Source of the DNA: Aplectana chamaeleonis
Taxonomy: Eukaryota; Nematoda; Chromadorea; Rhabditida; Cosmocercidae
Length of the DNA: 64,000 bases
Assembly (NCBI GenBank): GCA_029168955.1
Contig: JAPDOI010001357.1
Location: forward strand, 1 to 64,000
Direction of reading: 5' to 3'
Position 1 is the stretch's first letter. Each line of letters begins with the position of its first letter. Made by a program: the position numbers and the translations under genes. The notes below the pieces were generated by a model that saw only the letters and a program-made list of their open reading frames with translations, was not told the origin of the DNA and made no database searches. Shown here piece by piece: positions 33,336 to 45,915 of this stretch.

Positions 33336-33998
33336 AGAGTGAGCGTTAACTGCCGACTGTAAACGGTTGGTATCAAGCTGGCGTGATGTGTTGCTACGAT
33401 ACAAGCGTGCTGCAAACAAAATGTGCCTTTATTCGGGAGTGCACAGGATGTAGTCCGTGTGACCAGTGGTCATGCTCACAAGGAAGGGCAACTTGAAGAA
33501 AGTGACCACCAACGAAATGCAACTTTAAGTAACAATTTTCGACGAAAAAATTGAATTCGACCTTTCTAGGTACGCTCCTTTTCTCTGAACGGAGTTATAA
33601 GCGTTTTAAGAGTTGGATTCACAAGCGTATCACAGCGTATAATTTATTGATCCCTGAAGTGACTTGTGATGCTCTGATTCCAACCTTGGACCAGAAATTG
33701 ACTTACGGTGTGATTGTACACCGGAATATGTTGCAATGATGGACGAAGCTGCGAACTCAGATATGACCCTAAGATGCCAAAGCCTACATCGCCGCTTGGC
33801 GCATTGGGCGTGAGCGCTATGAGAAATTGTGAAGAATGATGGAGTTCGAATCCTTGACACTGCCGGTTTTTCGCACTTTTGCAAAACAGTTATATTCATC
33901 ATCCAATGTCTTGATGAGCAGCAAATATACCATGAGAGAGCTTTTCAATGAAAAATAGCATGTCTGGGCCATTGGAGTTTAATCTTCGCGCTTGGTTC
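33336..33998. other. Unassigned sequence with a tRNA-like stretch
   Basis: At 33795-33873, TTGGCGCATTGGGC (A-box-like) is followed by GAGTTCGAATCC (B-box-like) and a T5 run. Stems do not pair well enough for a tRNA gene, so this is at most a tRNA-derived remnant. Confidence 0.25.
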
Positions 33999-34002
33999 TT
34001 AA

Positions 34003-34476
34003 AGGCACAGTCCAACCTCAGAGGTAATTTTTGATATTTTGGTCCGGTCGCCGTCTATAGCAACCCTGCCAAGCGCGAAAACTCAGTTCGCTTAAATAAG
34101 CGAGAAAAAGCTAGGTAAGAGTCGGCCACGCCGCCTTGAAAGAAGAAATGGGCAACGCCCACTGGCACGTTTCCGGTCTCAATTGGGAAGAGACGCGCTA
34201 ATGATTTTGTTGAAAATCTATGTTCTTCCTTTTGCTTTCGGTCTGGATTTATATTGTGACCTTACTCAAAATGGTGGCTGCGAATAACGAGAAAATGCAG
34301 GCTCGAGACAACTCGTCCGCGATATTCTTGCCGTTCAAATTCAGAATCTTTGAAGGGCCATAACTCCGTTAGTAGTGAGTTCTGAGCGATTTTGGAGACA
34401 CCATCGTGATCAGCTTGAAATTTTCTCCAATATAAGCAAGAAAACAAAAAATCAATTCTGAGCTTGGATTGTAGCT
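34003..34476. mobile_element. TTAA-type MITE, AGGCACAGTCC family, copy 2
   Basis: TTAA at 33999-34002 and 34477-34480. TIRs AGGCACAGTCCAACCTCAG and ...CTGAGCTTGGATTGTAGCT. The 474-bp sequence aligns with the copy at 26287-26714 and carries about 45 bp more. Confidence 0.85.
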
Positions 34477-34480
34477 TTAA

Positions 34481-35675
34481 TGTGAAGAAAACTAGTCCTG
34501 CTGCTAAATTGCTGCTATAAAAATTGCTCTAAGCGCAGATACTTTTGATGAAGCAAAATTTGATGCTCATGCTAGACGGTGGTCGGCGGCTTTCATCAGT
34601 CGAGCGATAATAAACTACTGCTTCCTCAACCAAAGTGTAGGGCTTTGTTTCATGGAGAGCGCGACTTAAAAGATTGAACCACGCACCTTCTCTATTAGCA
34701 CCTTTGCATCTCCAAACAAGAACGGTGTATCTGTTGATCTGATCTCAAATGGTTCCTCGTCTTCTTCAGGGTACCAGAGTGATTTTCTGACTCGTTATCA
34801 TCAATGCAGCTGTCCTCCTCTTCATTGATTCCTGTGCTTCTCTGGGCCAAATTCCGGTCCGCAATCGCGTCTCGACACGCTTCGCGGCCCGCGCTTCCGA
34901 ATCGGAAGAGTTTCCAGCGCCGCAGCCGCCGATCTGTTGACCCTAGGTGGGTTTTGGAAACTGGAAACTAAGAAAAGTTGGAGAAAACTGTATAAAAAAG
35001 CCACGTCGAATCGGCTTTGGCGCAGGAAACTCGACTGATTCGAGCGCGTGCGGCCGCAAAGCGTGTCAAGACGCAACTGCGGACCGGAATTGGGCCCAGA
35101 GAAGCGCAGTAGGTGCTGTTGTAGGTGGCATCATTCAAGATGCGGATGAAGCGGCCGTTACCCTTCTGTAGTTCCCTTGAAGGAGTGCGTGAATTATCGC
35201 AAGGAACGAAGTCCTTTAACAGATGTGCTAGTACCACTTGTACTAGAACATCACAGAGGAAGCCGTTCCAGAGATGAATGGATAGCGAACGCGCCGGTGT
35301 TTTACGAAATCATTACTTTTTATTGTTTGGTAAGTCATGGGCTAGCAATGCTGTGCAGTGTTTGGGGCGCTAAACACGATGCGGGCGTCCACCTTCAGTT
35401 TTGGGGAAGATTAGGTAGATTACGGTAGGTATAATGAGAAGTTACTATGGCTACTCACCAATAAACGCCTATAACTTTGTTCAGAGAAAATGAGCGCAGA
35501 TATAGATATCAAATTGATTCTTTCGTCAAAAATTGATTCTGAAAAGTTGCAATTCGTTCTGAATGGCCACTTTCTCCAGGTGACTTTCTCTTGTCAGGAA
35601 CGGTGAGTTTTTTGAATTGTTTTCCCGCCCTTTTCAATTTTTTTTGGATGTTAATTCAAGTGTCACCTTATTAGG
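34481..35675. repeat. Unassigned region with an inverted repeat
   Basis: Inverted pair at 34838-35110: GGGCCAAATTCCGGTCCGCA against TGCGGACCGGAATTGGGCCC, with CGTCTCGACACGCTT/AAGCGTGTCAAGACG inside. The rest has no recognised gene; an ORF at 35177-35428 lacks any family signature. Confidence 0.5.
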
Positions 35676-35679
35676 TTAA

Positions 35680-36143
35680 AGGCAGCGTTCACGATGATCA
35701 TCCTCGTTGACTTTCCACAATGAAATGATAGGCGAGAAGGATCCTAGGCTCCCAGCGTCGAAAGAACGGTAGAAAACGAGCCAGGAGCGGCAAAATAACG
35801 GCTGCAAACAAGCGTTTTGGTGCCCCAGACACGCCTGGTGCCCCAGATCCGCCCCCTCGGAATGAACAAATGAAGACTTAGATTACAGGAATGATCAAGT
35901 GAAGGAAGTGTTGATAAGCGAGCTGATCGCTTCATTGCACTGATAGGTATCATCCTTGTAGCGGTAAATTCCTCCACGCTCAAAAATCAACGTAAACAAG
36001 GGAGGGCCCATTTTTTCTCAAAAACTCTTTCTGTCCTTCGTGAGTCTTTCGTGTCCTTTTTAAGCATGCCTTGCTATATAGGGCACCAGACCTTCCGTAA
36101 ATCGTGGAGATATCGGAAGTGAAATTTATCGTGAACACTGCCT
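35680..36143. mobile_element. TTAA-type MITE, GGCAGCGTTCACGAT family
   Basis: TTAA at 35676-35679 and 36144-36147. TIRs AGGCAGCGTTCACGAT and ...ATCGTGAACACTGCCT. A 464-bp non-coding element; relatives or single ends lie at 5290, 43626-44163, 52480 and 62765. Confidence 0.8.
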
Positions 36144-36578
36144 TTAAAATTAGGGGGTGTGTGCAGCTTTGCGCAAAACTTTGCGCTACAAAAAAAATAG
36201 AAAACGTCTTTTCTGTTTTTTTTTACCGGAAAATCATGATTTCTGAACATTTATCTTCTGTTTTAATTCGATGGGCCATTCACTCACTACCCGAAACGAT
36301 GTCACTTGAATTATCAAGGAAACAGTTGAGAATGCAGAGAAAAGTAGGAAATCTCACGTCTCTGAGCATGATCGTCTGTCGTACGGACTATTGGAGGTGT
36401 GCATTTCCCGTTTCCCGATTTTCCGGCATTTTTGGGTAAATTTTGATTTGCCTATTTACCGACTCAATCTCGAAATTTACCTAAACCGATCAAACCCAAG
36501 TATTTTTTTTCGGCCAACTCGACCCGTTCTAGATACCTTCATTTGTGCTGAGTCTCACTCCTCATCACTAATCGGGAC

Positions 36579-38368
36579 CAGGGGTGTGCGTAATTACGGT
36601 TTACGATTTACGACATTTTTGACCGTAAATCGTAATTTTTCGTAAATAAGAATACATGCAATGGAAGTAAATCGCAAGATATCTCCAATTGACTTGCTCT
36701 AATCCCACTTTGCGTATATCAATGTTTTTGGTCAGGAGATGGGACCAACCCAGGCGTGTGACTGCAGCACGATCCCAATATCAACCTTTGACGTGATTCT
36801 ATCATGATAACACAGGACACACGATCGGAGTTAGAGGCGCTGGATAACAGATCCGCGTTGCGCGCCGCGCATGTCTCACTAGTTGCCGCCTAGGACGCAA
36901 TGCAGTCTAGAAGCACTCTTCAAAAAGAACTCCTTTCTTGAGTTTTACATGATAAACAAGTGCATTGATTCCTACAGCTAGATTACCTTCAACACATCAA
37001 GCGAAGCAGTCTAATCAATCCAAAAATGGCTTCACATAGTGCTCTCTGCCCGCCTTTTGCGTAGATTACCTCTACTCAGAGTCTACAAAAATCGACGAGC
37101 GTTCGTTTTTTACCCCAAAAGTTTTAAGCTAAAAATCATTTCCTCTCTTCATTTTTCTACGTCCGCAGCGAAGAGACTCTCAGAAAAGGCGTGAGCGCTA
37201 GTTTAAAAGCTCATCTCCGCCCTTTTTTTCTGAAATCGTTATCTCTCACAAATGTGAGCGTTCGTTATGTCCCTTAACTATTGGGACTAAACTACACAAA
37301 TCGGCAAAGCTTAGAAGGTGGAATTTTTCGCGTACAATGCCTTTAATAATCTACAGTATTTTCACAATAACGCTATGTACGACTCTGCAAGTGATTTAGT
37401 GGATATAGGAAAAATAACCTGTGCTAGGCGACCGATATTGTGCTCTAGATATGAGTTGGCACGGATAGCACTTATTGGCGCTATTCATACTCCTCAACGC
37501 CAGCGCGGCACGCGCGTGACGCGCGTAGAGAGTATTCATCCTCTAACGCCAAGCCCGCGCGTCACGCGCACGCCGCGCAGCCGTTGAGGAGTGAGTAGCG
37601 CCATACTTTGATCCCTATTGAAGGTTAGCGCAAACTCGGTGCCATATTTTTTAGCGTATGTACACCGAGTTTGAGCCAACCTCCAGTAGGGAACTCAAAG
37701 TATCAGTGCGATCCTTGCTGACTGTAGAAGCTGTGGTGCGGTATCGCTAGCAAGTGGGCGGTGTTCTCAAATTCGCCGGTTGAGAATCGCTCAAATACGG
37801 TCATTTTGGCTCGCTTAAACGCTTGCAACGGCGTCAGCGCTTCGGGAGAGGCATTACCAGTAAAATTGTGTCCTTTTTGCCCAGCAGATACGCGTTCTGC
37901 TAAATCGGAAATGCGAATTTCTTAGAACCTGGGAAGGGGTTAAGGAATGAGTGATAAAGGAAAGCAGAGAAATACGGGTTAAACTGTCTCATTGAATGTG
38001 GTTAGCTGTCAAAAGCGGAACGCAACTAAATGTGTGCTTAGTACGCGAAACTATGAACAGAAGGTATGGTTAGGTCCATAACTTGTTTCCTCAAGAACAA
38101 CACTAAAATCTCACCAGCGGGTGGCTGGTAATTACCCGCCAGACGCCGCTCCAGCCGCGGGTGAGATTTGAATGTTTCTTCTTGAGGAAACAAGCCAAGG
38201 ACCTGACTATAGTTTCTCTTGTTTCACCATAGCAATATTATTTTAAGTGGTTTTTGATATTAATTGCTGTTTACGATTAACGAATTACGTTTGACGATTT
38301 ACGGTGGTTTTGTCGTAATTACGTTTTACAATTTACGAAATTTGAAAATTCGTTTACGCACACCCCTG
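36579..38368. mobile_element. hAT-like element H4 (1.8 kb)
   Basis: Ends CAGGGGTGTGCGTAATTACG and ...CGTTTACGCACACCCCTG. Flanks ATCGGGAC (36571-36578) and ATCGGGAT (38369-38376) agree at 7 of 8. Subterminal TTACGATTTACGA strings resemble H1. The interior includes hairpin repeats at 37480-37605 (GCGCGTCACGCGC) and 38095-38210 (CTTGTTTCCTCAAGAA / TTCTTGAGGAAACAAG). Confidence 0.8.
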
Positions 38369-38612
38369 ATCGGGATGGTTAAGAGAATGAATCGAGTCAA
38401 ATCAGTTTCAGCCCAAAAAAATATACTTTGTGCATCTGAACAGGGAAAAGAACATTCTCCTAACTCTGCTTGAGGCAAGGCCGCGATAGAAAAGATTCCT
38501 GACTTTATTCCTGAAAGGAGGCCTAGATCTGATCCTTAGTGTACCGAAATTTTGAAAAAATTGCTGCAAAAGCATCAAAACAAATTAAAACGTCCTGTCA
38601 GTTCTGGCATTC

Positions 38613-39248
38613 TGACGCGAATCGTCTAGACCCCGGTCGGTGGGGGACGTGTTCACCCGCTCACCCTACTGTATCATGACTGTACTAATAATGTATTACC
38701 TACCCTCTAACCCGGGGGACTTAAGACCTAACCTTCCCACTCTCTAAGTCCGGGGAACCACAACGGGGAAACATCAACACACAAGAATAACAAAATATAA
38801 ATACGATCGGATGCGATCCGATAATCACGAACACGACACCAGAATGATTACTGTTTATTAGTGAGAGATTAATAGACGAGATATTAGTAGATTAGAGAAG
38901 GGTGAATACAGACTGAGTCATGTCTGTACTAAAAGAGTTAGTTAATAAACAAACCTACGGGCCTACGGCTGCAAGGAGGGCCGGACCGATGTCCGGCTAG
39001 AAGGTTGCTGTAGTACAATGTAGTATAAAGTTTTAAGGGCTGAGTAGCTTCTCGAACAGCGACGTGATAGAAAGGAATGAGGAAAACAGCCAAAAGGGTG
39101 GCTGGCTGCCGACGGCGGAGGAGTGGAGACGCGAATGAACCCCGTCCCCCTCGCCCGACAGCATCGACCCAGCCGGGTGGTCGCCGCTGATCGACGGGGT
39201 GGTCACGCTGCAGACCCACCTTGGGAGCGGAAGTTCGCCTTCGCGACA
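38613..39248 (-). repeat. 3' LTR of the BEL/Pao element
   Basis: On the plus strand runs from TGACGCGAATC to TTCGCGACA. Next to it on the internal side is GGGCCGGGAG (minus strand), a modest purine-rich tract where the polypurine primer should lie. Confidence 0.9.
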
Positions 39249-40063
39249 CTCCCGGCCCAAAAGAATGGTGGGCCCGGGTGAGCGTAAGCTCGCGGCGGGG
39301 AGGAGCCTAACGAGCGTAGTGACCACTGCTGCTACCGCCACTGGGCCTAGTGCCCCTAACTGCAGCTACCCCCTTATAGTAGATGAAAGGCTCAATCCTT
39401 CGTGCAACCGTGTAGTATGTATAGATAGGGGGAGGATGATGATAGCATACATGATCCCTTCTGTACTAGGGATTAGAATAGGGGGCAATTTAGCACAACA
39501 GTAATCATTCAACTTTTCTCTTCTGCATTCTGCAGTCTCTTCTGAGTGATGAGTACAACATTAGTAGATCAATAAAACGGTTAACATAAAACTAAACAGA
39601 ACACAGAACAAAACATATGTACATTAGTCTACAAGAGACTGGAACGCCGTATCGTCACTCATCAATCATTATCGTCATCATCGCCAACTTGCCTTCCACA
39701 CACCCAACCACACACGTCTGTAATAGACAGGTGGTTAAGAGTTCACAAGTAGCGCAACACACACCACACCGACGTCAATAGTCTAACAACTCTCCTTGCT
39801 ACCCAAACTTACCCATCCGTCGGTGCGCTCAGACAGGTGACGACAGCGGCAACTGTATTATTTAGGATGGGGTCCGCCTCAGTAGTAAAGATGGAGAAGG
39901 CGGGCCCATCCGGCTGTATTACACCTGTAGTAATAACTGTACTAGGACCTCGCATGTTTTCGCGCGCGGTATATAAAAGGTAGGTCCGATACGCATAAGC
40001 AAAGTAAAACGCGCTTCAAAGAATAGCGAATGCAGCTGAGTATCATGTGTTAAATTATCCGCG
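39249..40063 (-). other. Non-coding 3' region of the retrotransposon
   Basis: About 800 bp between the gag-like frame and the 3' LTR, without an ORF of note. It contains TGTAATACAGCCGG-type and TAATACAG-type words on the sense strand, as elsewhere in the element. Confidence 0.5.
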
Positions 40064-42630
40064 TCACCACGTGCCATCTGAGTCCGCGTCCTCATCGTCA
40101 GTGGGGTTGCGAGGCCAGGGTCTCTCATCCCGGGCACGCCTCTGATGGAGTGGAGCCGGAGATTGACTAGGGGCCCTGACCGAACTACCTCTGGAAGAAG
40201 ACGAGGGCCTCATCGTTGACCCAGGTCTCACCGGCCTCTCATGGGGGACACGGGCGACAGACCCCTGGGGAGTGGGGCGGAATGTAATATCCGCCAGTCT
40301 CTGATAGAACGCAGGTGGCGCTGTATTAGTGTCGTTCACCGCTCGAGGATTATACGCGCGGAATGCCCTGTGGTGGCCATAGATGTGACAGAGGCTACAA
40401 GGGTTTTGGCGTGCGCAGGCACTATGGTGGCGTTTAGCACAATTGGAGCAAACGTAATACTTGTCTGCCAGCCTAGCCCGTTCGCTCAATGATCTCACCT
40501 GGGGACAGTCTGACGTATAATGATCACGCTGCCCACATTACACACAGGGGTCCACACCTGGAGGGGGGATCTCTGGGTTCCTCACAGCAGTCACCCGCTT
40601 CCTCGGTGCAGGATCCTCTCGATGAATCGATCCAGACCTGGACTGGGAACGAGCGGCATGCGTGGTCTTCTGTGGGGGAGCGCCGCGGTCTGTATTATCT
40701 CCATTGTATCTCCTCTTAGCTGCCTGCACCCCTCGCGACTGGTGCCCGGCAGTGGACGACCCCGACGCCTGGTACTGCCAGGACGGGCCGGGTCGGCCAG
40801 CCTCCCGGGGGCAAGACGGTTCTCGAAATCGCGGTAGCGGGTGGGCTATAGGAGGCGATGGGGCTGTAGTAGGTGCTACATGAGTAGCTGTAGTATTGGC
40901 TGCTCCTGCTGTATTATCCCTAGCAGATTCTGTTGGTGGAGCTGTAGTAGTAGCTCGGGCATTTTGCTGCTGTAGCCTGTCGACCGAGCTAATGCGCAGA
41001 TGGTCGGCTGTGACGTCGAACCTGAGCGCATTCGAATAATTGTCTCTCCACCAACGCAAAGTCTCCAGATAGGATTCTGGACTATCGTTCCACACTTCTA
41101 CCATGCTAGGCGCAGAGTCGATTCTGTACTGTTCTTCCCTCTCGGTGACACATAGCCTGCGGCGACTTAACATGTGTGCCATCCGGTGGGCTTCGAGTAC
41201 GCGGAGCATGCGCATAGCGTGTGCAACGACTGCATCTGCCAGGTTGTAGGTCTCTGTGACCAATGTACTATTGACGACGAAAGCATTTAGCGCCGTTCTG
41301 TAATAGTCGACATTAGTTGTTGGTTCAAGAAACCTGGGCACGAACAATCTACGGAGCTGGTTGCCATTGTTGGTAATAGCTGTGATGCTATGGTTCAACT
41401 GATCGCTCCAAGCTTGTAGATCGACATACCTGAAGTCCAACGGTTGCCTCCGTATTAGGAGGACCGCAAGGTTATGGAAGGTCTTCGTAGTATTTTGACT
41501 CAACAACTGTAACGTCTGTAATAGACGGACCATCTCCGCTACAGCCTCATAATCTTGCAGCGTTGCGGGCACAGAGTCCCTCGGAGGGATGACTAAGGTG
41601 CGGATCTGGTCCCTCAATGTATTATTGGTTGTAATATAGTCGAAGACGACCCTGAACTCAGCTGCGGTGAGTTCTTCCTGGAGTCGGGGTTCGACTGCTG
41701 TAGTACTCGTTGCGGTCACCTGTGGCAGCGGCCCAAACGAGGTGACTGCTGGATTTGGACGCAACGGTGTATTAGAATCTGTATTATGTCTTCCCTCCAT
41801 CGGTTGGATGGTTAATGCGGCAACGATTTCCGCTGCGCGGTCATCGCTGTCGCTGATATGGCGTAGCGGCTCGTCTGCCTCCGCACCCGACTCTGCCTCG
41901 CGACCGTCACTCGTGGCGGTCCATTGAGGTTCTAGAGCCGTATGCGTACTGCTCGACTGTGAGTCGCCATGTGCCTGATGGGGGAAGACTGCTTCGCTGG
42001 TGCGACGAGACACTGTTCCGTGTCCATGGCCTCTTCGTCCGTGGTGATGCCTGTTGACACCTCGGCCACGCCCGGTGAGATTTGGCTGTGCCTCGGGTCT
42101 GAATAACCAACGGGACTAGGAGGTTCATGGATTGTCACGGGGGGTCGGGACTGATCCACTGGCCCCGACTGTGTCTGCGACGCAGCTGTATTACGGACTG
42201 TATTACGCGCTGCTATATTAAGACCGGTCGGCTCGGCCTCTCCTCCGCCCGTGGTCGGCCTCGTGGTGAGTCCGACCGCAGGGGGATGACTTCGAGGTGG
42301 AGACCGGTTCACTGTATTATATGCGACCGGTGGAACACGAGAACGATAATACCCCTGAAAGGGGGGCCGGTTCGCTGTATTAGACGCGCCCGGAACACGT
42401 GAACGATAAACACCACGAGGAGCACTAACTACAGGACTAATGAAGGGAGGAGCACGAGGCTCACTCCCGTTACCTCTCTCTGTCTCCTCTCGTCTGGATC
42501 TTCCTCTTCGCGGTCCGCTCTGGGTTCCCCTTTGCGTTCGCCTATCTTCATCTCTGCTCCTCCCAACTCGTCCTCTGGATGGTTGCTCTTCTCGTCTGGT
42601 TCGTTGTCGTTGGATCTGGTCAGGATCCAT
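40064..42630 (-). pseudogene. Second gag-like reading frame downstream of pol
   Basis: Three connected ORFs. 42630-41932 is a 232-residue Arg/Pro/Ser-rich disordered region starting MDPDQIQRQRTRR. 42013-40538 (491 aa) overlaps it by about 80 nt in a frame reachable by a -1 shift; it has an acidic start, a long helical middle (about residues 110-330) and a basic tail. An in-frame TAA at 40538 falls exactly between the first two Cys of a CX2CX4HX4C zinc knuckle. The same frame continues to 40064 through that knuckle and two further Cys/His motifs, then an acidic C-terminus. The layout (disordered, helical capsid-like, nucleocapsid-like zinc fingers) is Gag-like but lies where env would be. Capture from another element or a structural accessory protein are both possible. 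Damage noted: the stop and the frame change. Confidence 0.6.
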
Positions 42631-43443
42631 TGTTTAGCAAATATTGGCAGTTAGCACGAATCCAAGAAAGATTTCTGGAATAAGGTGGTTAGTAATGATT
42701 AATTGCAAAGATTCATGAGAGGGAGGACGATGAAACTGAAGGAAGTGGAAAAGGCCGCCAGAGCGGCGAGGGAATGCTGCTCGAATGAAGGCCCGTCCGC
42801 CGTTGGGATGAGTCAGCCACGCCGACGAAATCGCGGCGGGACCATTTCAACCGTTGGCGAGCCGCGCCTTCAATGGAACCGCATTCGAAACAGCTGACGC
42901 TGCTCGAATCACATGTTTTTTTTACAAGGGTGTTGGTCGTCGGTACGTGTAACCTACCCGTTTATTTTGGGTAGAGGGGCTAATTATGCCCTGTATTATG
43001 CTTGTATTGTTCAGAAACGTCATGTAATACAAGCTTACACAGAAATGATGTGATGAAACTTACAGAAATGACATGTAGGAAAATGAACATGACACTTCTG
43101 AGTATTACAATTGTTTGTTGTATTATAAACACTGTATTATATGGCAAGTGAAAATTTCGCGCGCGTTGTAAAATTATATATAGTCCGAATTCAATTTTCG
43201 CGCAGCAAAATGCGGAAATGGGCCTGTATTATGTTAAAAAATGTTTGCGATGACTACTGGGGTGTAGTCTATCGCTGTACTGTATTAAGGTAGGGAGGCT
43301 CAGGGATGTTAGATGTGACGCAAGAGGGGTCAGGCTAGGGGGTTTAAGGTAGTTTAAAATTAAAATGTGGTTATAGAATGTTAATATTAAAATTAGTAAC
43401 ATGAAAAAAAAACGAAGGTATGGTTAGTGTGAGGTCTGATTGG
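42631..43443 (-). other. Non-coding gap between pol and the second gag-like frame
   Basis: About 800 bp without ORF. It contains a TATATA stretch near 43177 and several TAATACAG words (sense strand) near 42990, 43120-43145, 43222 and 43275. It could hold a promoter or splice acceptor for the downstream frame; this is inference. Confidence 0.4.
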
Positions 43444-45915
43444 TTAATGGCTAGCCTCTACAGCTTGCCTCTGCTTGGCCTTCCTGGTAGGTTGGACTCG
43501 CGTAGGTATAGCTGCAGGTACCTTTTTCCTCTGTAGGGCGTCCACATCCATTGCCGAGATCTCGAGAGGGATCAATTGACTGATTGATCGGTCGAGGATC
43601 TTATTACGGCCTGTCCAAACCTTAAAGGCATCGTTCACGATGGATTTCGTTTTCGAGTTTTCCATATATAATGAAAGCTCTAATACCCTATATAACAGCA
43701 ACGTTGAAAAAACCGCGAAAAAATCACCGAAAACCCCTTTTTCAGACCGAAAAAATCTCAATCGAAGGAAGAGTCGATCGTTAGAGATCGCTGTTTTGAC
43801 CTACGATCTCACGATCAAATGAACTTTATCCTTCTTTCAAGTGATTCGTGGAGAAGAAAACTTTAATCGACGTGTGTAGAAAAGTCATTCTTCACGTAAT
43901 CGTATAATATGTTTCATCAATTTCCCCTCAGCTGTACTGTATCAATTGTTGATAATTTACTTATATGATCGCTGACAGCAATTTGTGCCAGATGACTGAC
44001 GGAGGGCCGGCCTCTTTTGACGGAATTTGAGACCTTCGACCTCATTTATCTTCACAATAACGCATTTTTAACCCAACAAACTCTCCCTACGTTCTTGGGT
44101 GGACCCAGAAAATCATTCTAACCGAAAAAAGCGGTGAGTTGTCTTCAGCGCGTACGATGCCTTTAACGGACCTGAGCTCTCCGTCCCTGGATGTATTAGC
44201 TTGTACAATTAGGCCTAGAGGCCAATTTGTACGAGGTGTATTATCCTGCTGTATTAAAACCACTTCTCCAGGTGCGGGCCCACTTCTTGCCGCTTGCTTC
44301 CTTGAGGACTCAAACTGATTCCTCTCGGCTAGCGCTTGCAAGTAGTCCCGTTGCCAAATTTTCCAGAATTTCTCTAGAGAATCCTGGAGAAGTGCGGAGT
44401 AGCTCATGAGCTGTTCATGAGTTGCTGGAGTACCATAATTGCTGTCTGCAATTATGTCTGTAGTAGGCAAATTGAGGTTACTAAGACGGAATTGAGGGTT
44501 GATAAGGTCAATTGGCCTTAATGCTAACGCCTCTTCCGTCGAAGTGGTTACAATTTGTGTAATAGGACGTGTATTAAGTGTGGCCTCGATCTCAAGTAGA
44601 AGTGTTTCCAAGCTCCACAAGTCTAGGGTTTGTCGGTGAACCACCTTCTTGAAGGCTGATTTCACCGACCCCACTAGACGCTCGTAGAACCCACCCTTCC
44701 ATGGGGATAGGGGTGTGATGAACTTCCACTTGAGTCTTGCCTCTGTAGTAAATTTCTGTACTAAAGGGCTCACTCTCCGGGTCTCCAAGTCATTGGTCAG
44801 AACCTCCATTCCGAGTTTGAATGTGGGCGCGTTGTCACTCCAAACTGCGTCTGGAGCTCCACGACGTGCCATAAACCTGCGGAATGCTAGAAGAAATTGT
44901 GCTGCTGAGTTATCGACCACCATCTCCAAGTGTATAGCGCAAGTTGCCATGCATGTAAACAGGCATACCCACACTTTCCGGTCCTGACCTCGTTCGAATC
45001 TGACCGAGAGAGAGGTCCGAAGTAATCCAGACCAAGGTCTCGTAAGGGACGACTCTGGGTAGCCCTTTCCTGTGGTAATACTGGAGTATTGGGGAACGAA
45101 TAGAAGCGGCCTTGATGCCGTTTACACGCACACCTTATAGTAACTGTAGTAGCCACCCTCCTTGCCTTTGGAATCAAGTACCGTATGCGTAGAGCGGAAA
45201 ATACATGGGTTGCCCCGGCGCGAAACAGTATTTGATGATAGTGTGAGACTATCATCTCCAGAAGTGGATGTTTGGGCAACAGGATAATAGGATATTCTGC
45301 CCGAGACTCCATCTCTGAGTTAGCCATTCTCAACTGCGCGTGGTAATCTCCATAGTCATCCAGGATCTTTCGCAAACGCTGCAACTTGGGTGTCTGTATT
45401 ATTGCGGCTCCTTCGCGCTGATTTTGGCGGTAGAGAAGGAGTTCTGATGTACCGAGATCAACTGTATTAAGTTTCCCATTCGTATCCATCTTGTCCAGAA
45501 TAGGATGCGTGTTGGCTCGAAGGTTTTTGTGCTTCCTTTTGGCCAAGGAAAGTAATTTTCCTAGGTATTTGAGCACATAAGCTGTGACTCGAACCAACTT
45601 GGGGAATGAATTAGTTCTTTTGAATGGAATAAATGAATCATATGATTCTTGTACTACTGTGTTAGACGTAATTGGCGTATCGATGGATTTAAATTCGACT
45701 TGTAACTCCTTGATTGGAGGAGGCGCCGACGCAAAATCCATCTCTGTATTAGGCCACTTAGACGCAGGTTTGAGTATGAATTTTGGACCTTGCCACCACA
45801 TGTAGGCCGTTAGCTCGGAAGCTGTAAAGACCCCTAGTGGCGCAGTCCGCTGGATTGGCGTCTGTAGTGGTGTAGTAAAAGCGGCTTGGGATCTTCGCCT
45901 CCTTGAGTTCGTCAA
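43444..45915 (-). pseudogene. BEL/Pao integrase and pol C-terminus, frameshifted
   Basis: Frame 45915-44887 covers the connection after RNase H, then the HHCC zinc domain (HPLLEMIVSHYH near 45265, CACKRHQG near 45120) and the first catalytic Asp in LGLDYFGPL near 45030. A frameshift near 44960 passes to frame 44974-44087, which has the second Asp in WSDNAPTF near 44845, the Glu in GGFYERLVGS near 44690, and the BEL/Pao C-terminal domain (ALRPIDLINP near 44515, a basic beta-rich end). The coding end is displaced by the MITE and finishes at 43444. The enzyme would join viral-type cDNA to the host genome. The frameshifts make this copy inactive. Confidence 0.88.
43626..44163. mobile_element. TTAA-type MITE inside pol
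   Basis: TTAA at 43622-43625 and 44164-44167. TIRs AGGCATCGTTCACGAT and ...GCGTACGATGCCT. The 538-bp insertion cuts the C-terminal coding part of pol; ignoring it, the frame before (ending near 44168) and after (from 43621 to a stop at 43444) is one continuous frame. Confidence 0.85.

Noticed and set aside
33795..33873. tRNA gene
   Set aside because: A- and B-box-like words exist but the acceptor, anticodon and T stems do not pair properly.
38938..39341. ORFs of about 100 residues in the LTRs (repeated at 51441-51767)
   Set aside because: Same sequence in both LTRs, no domain, and the LTR is regulatory DNA.
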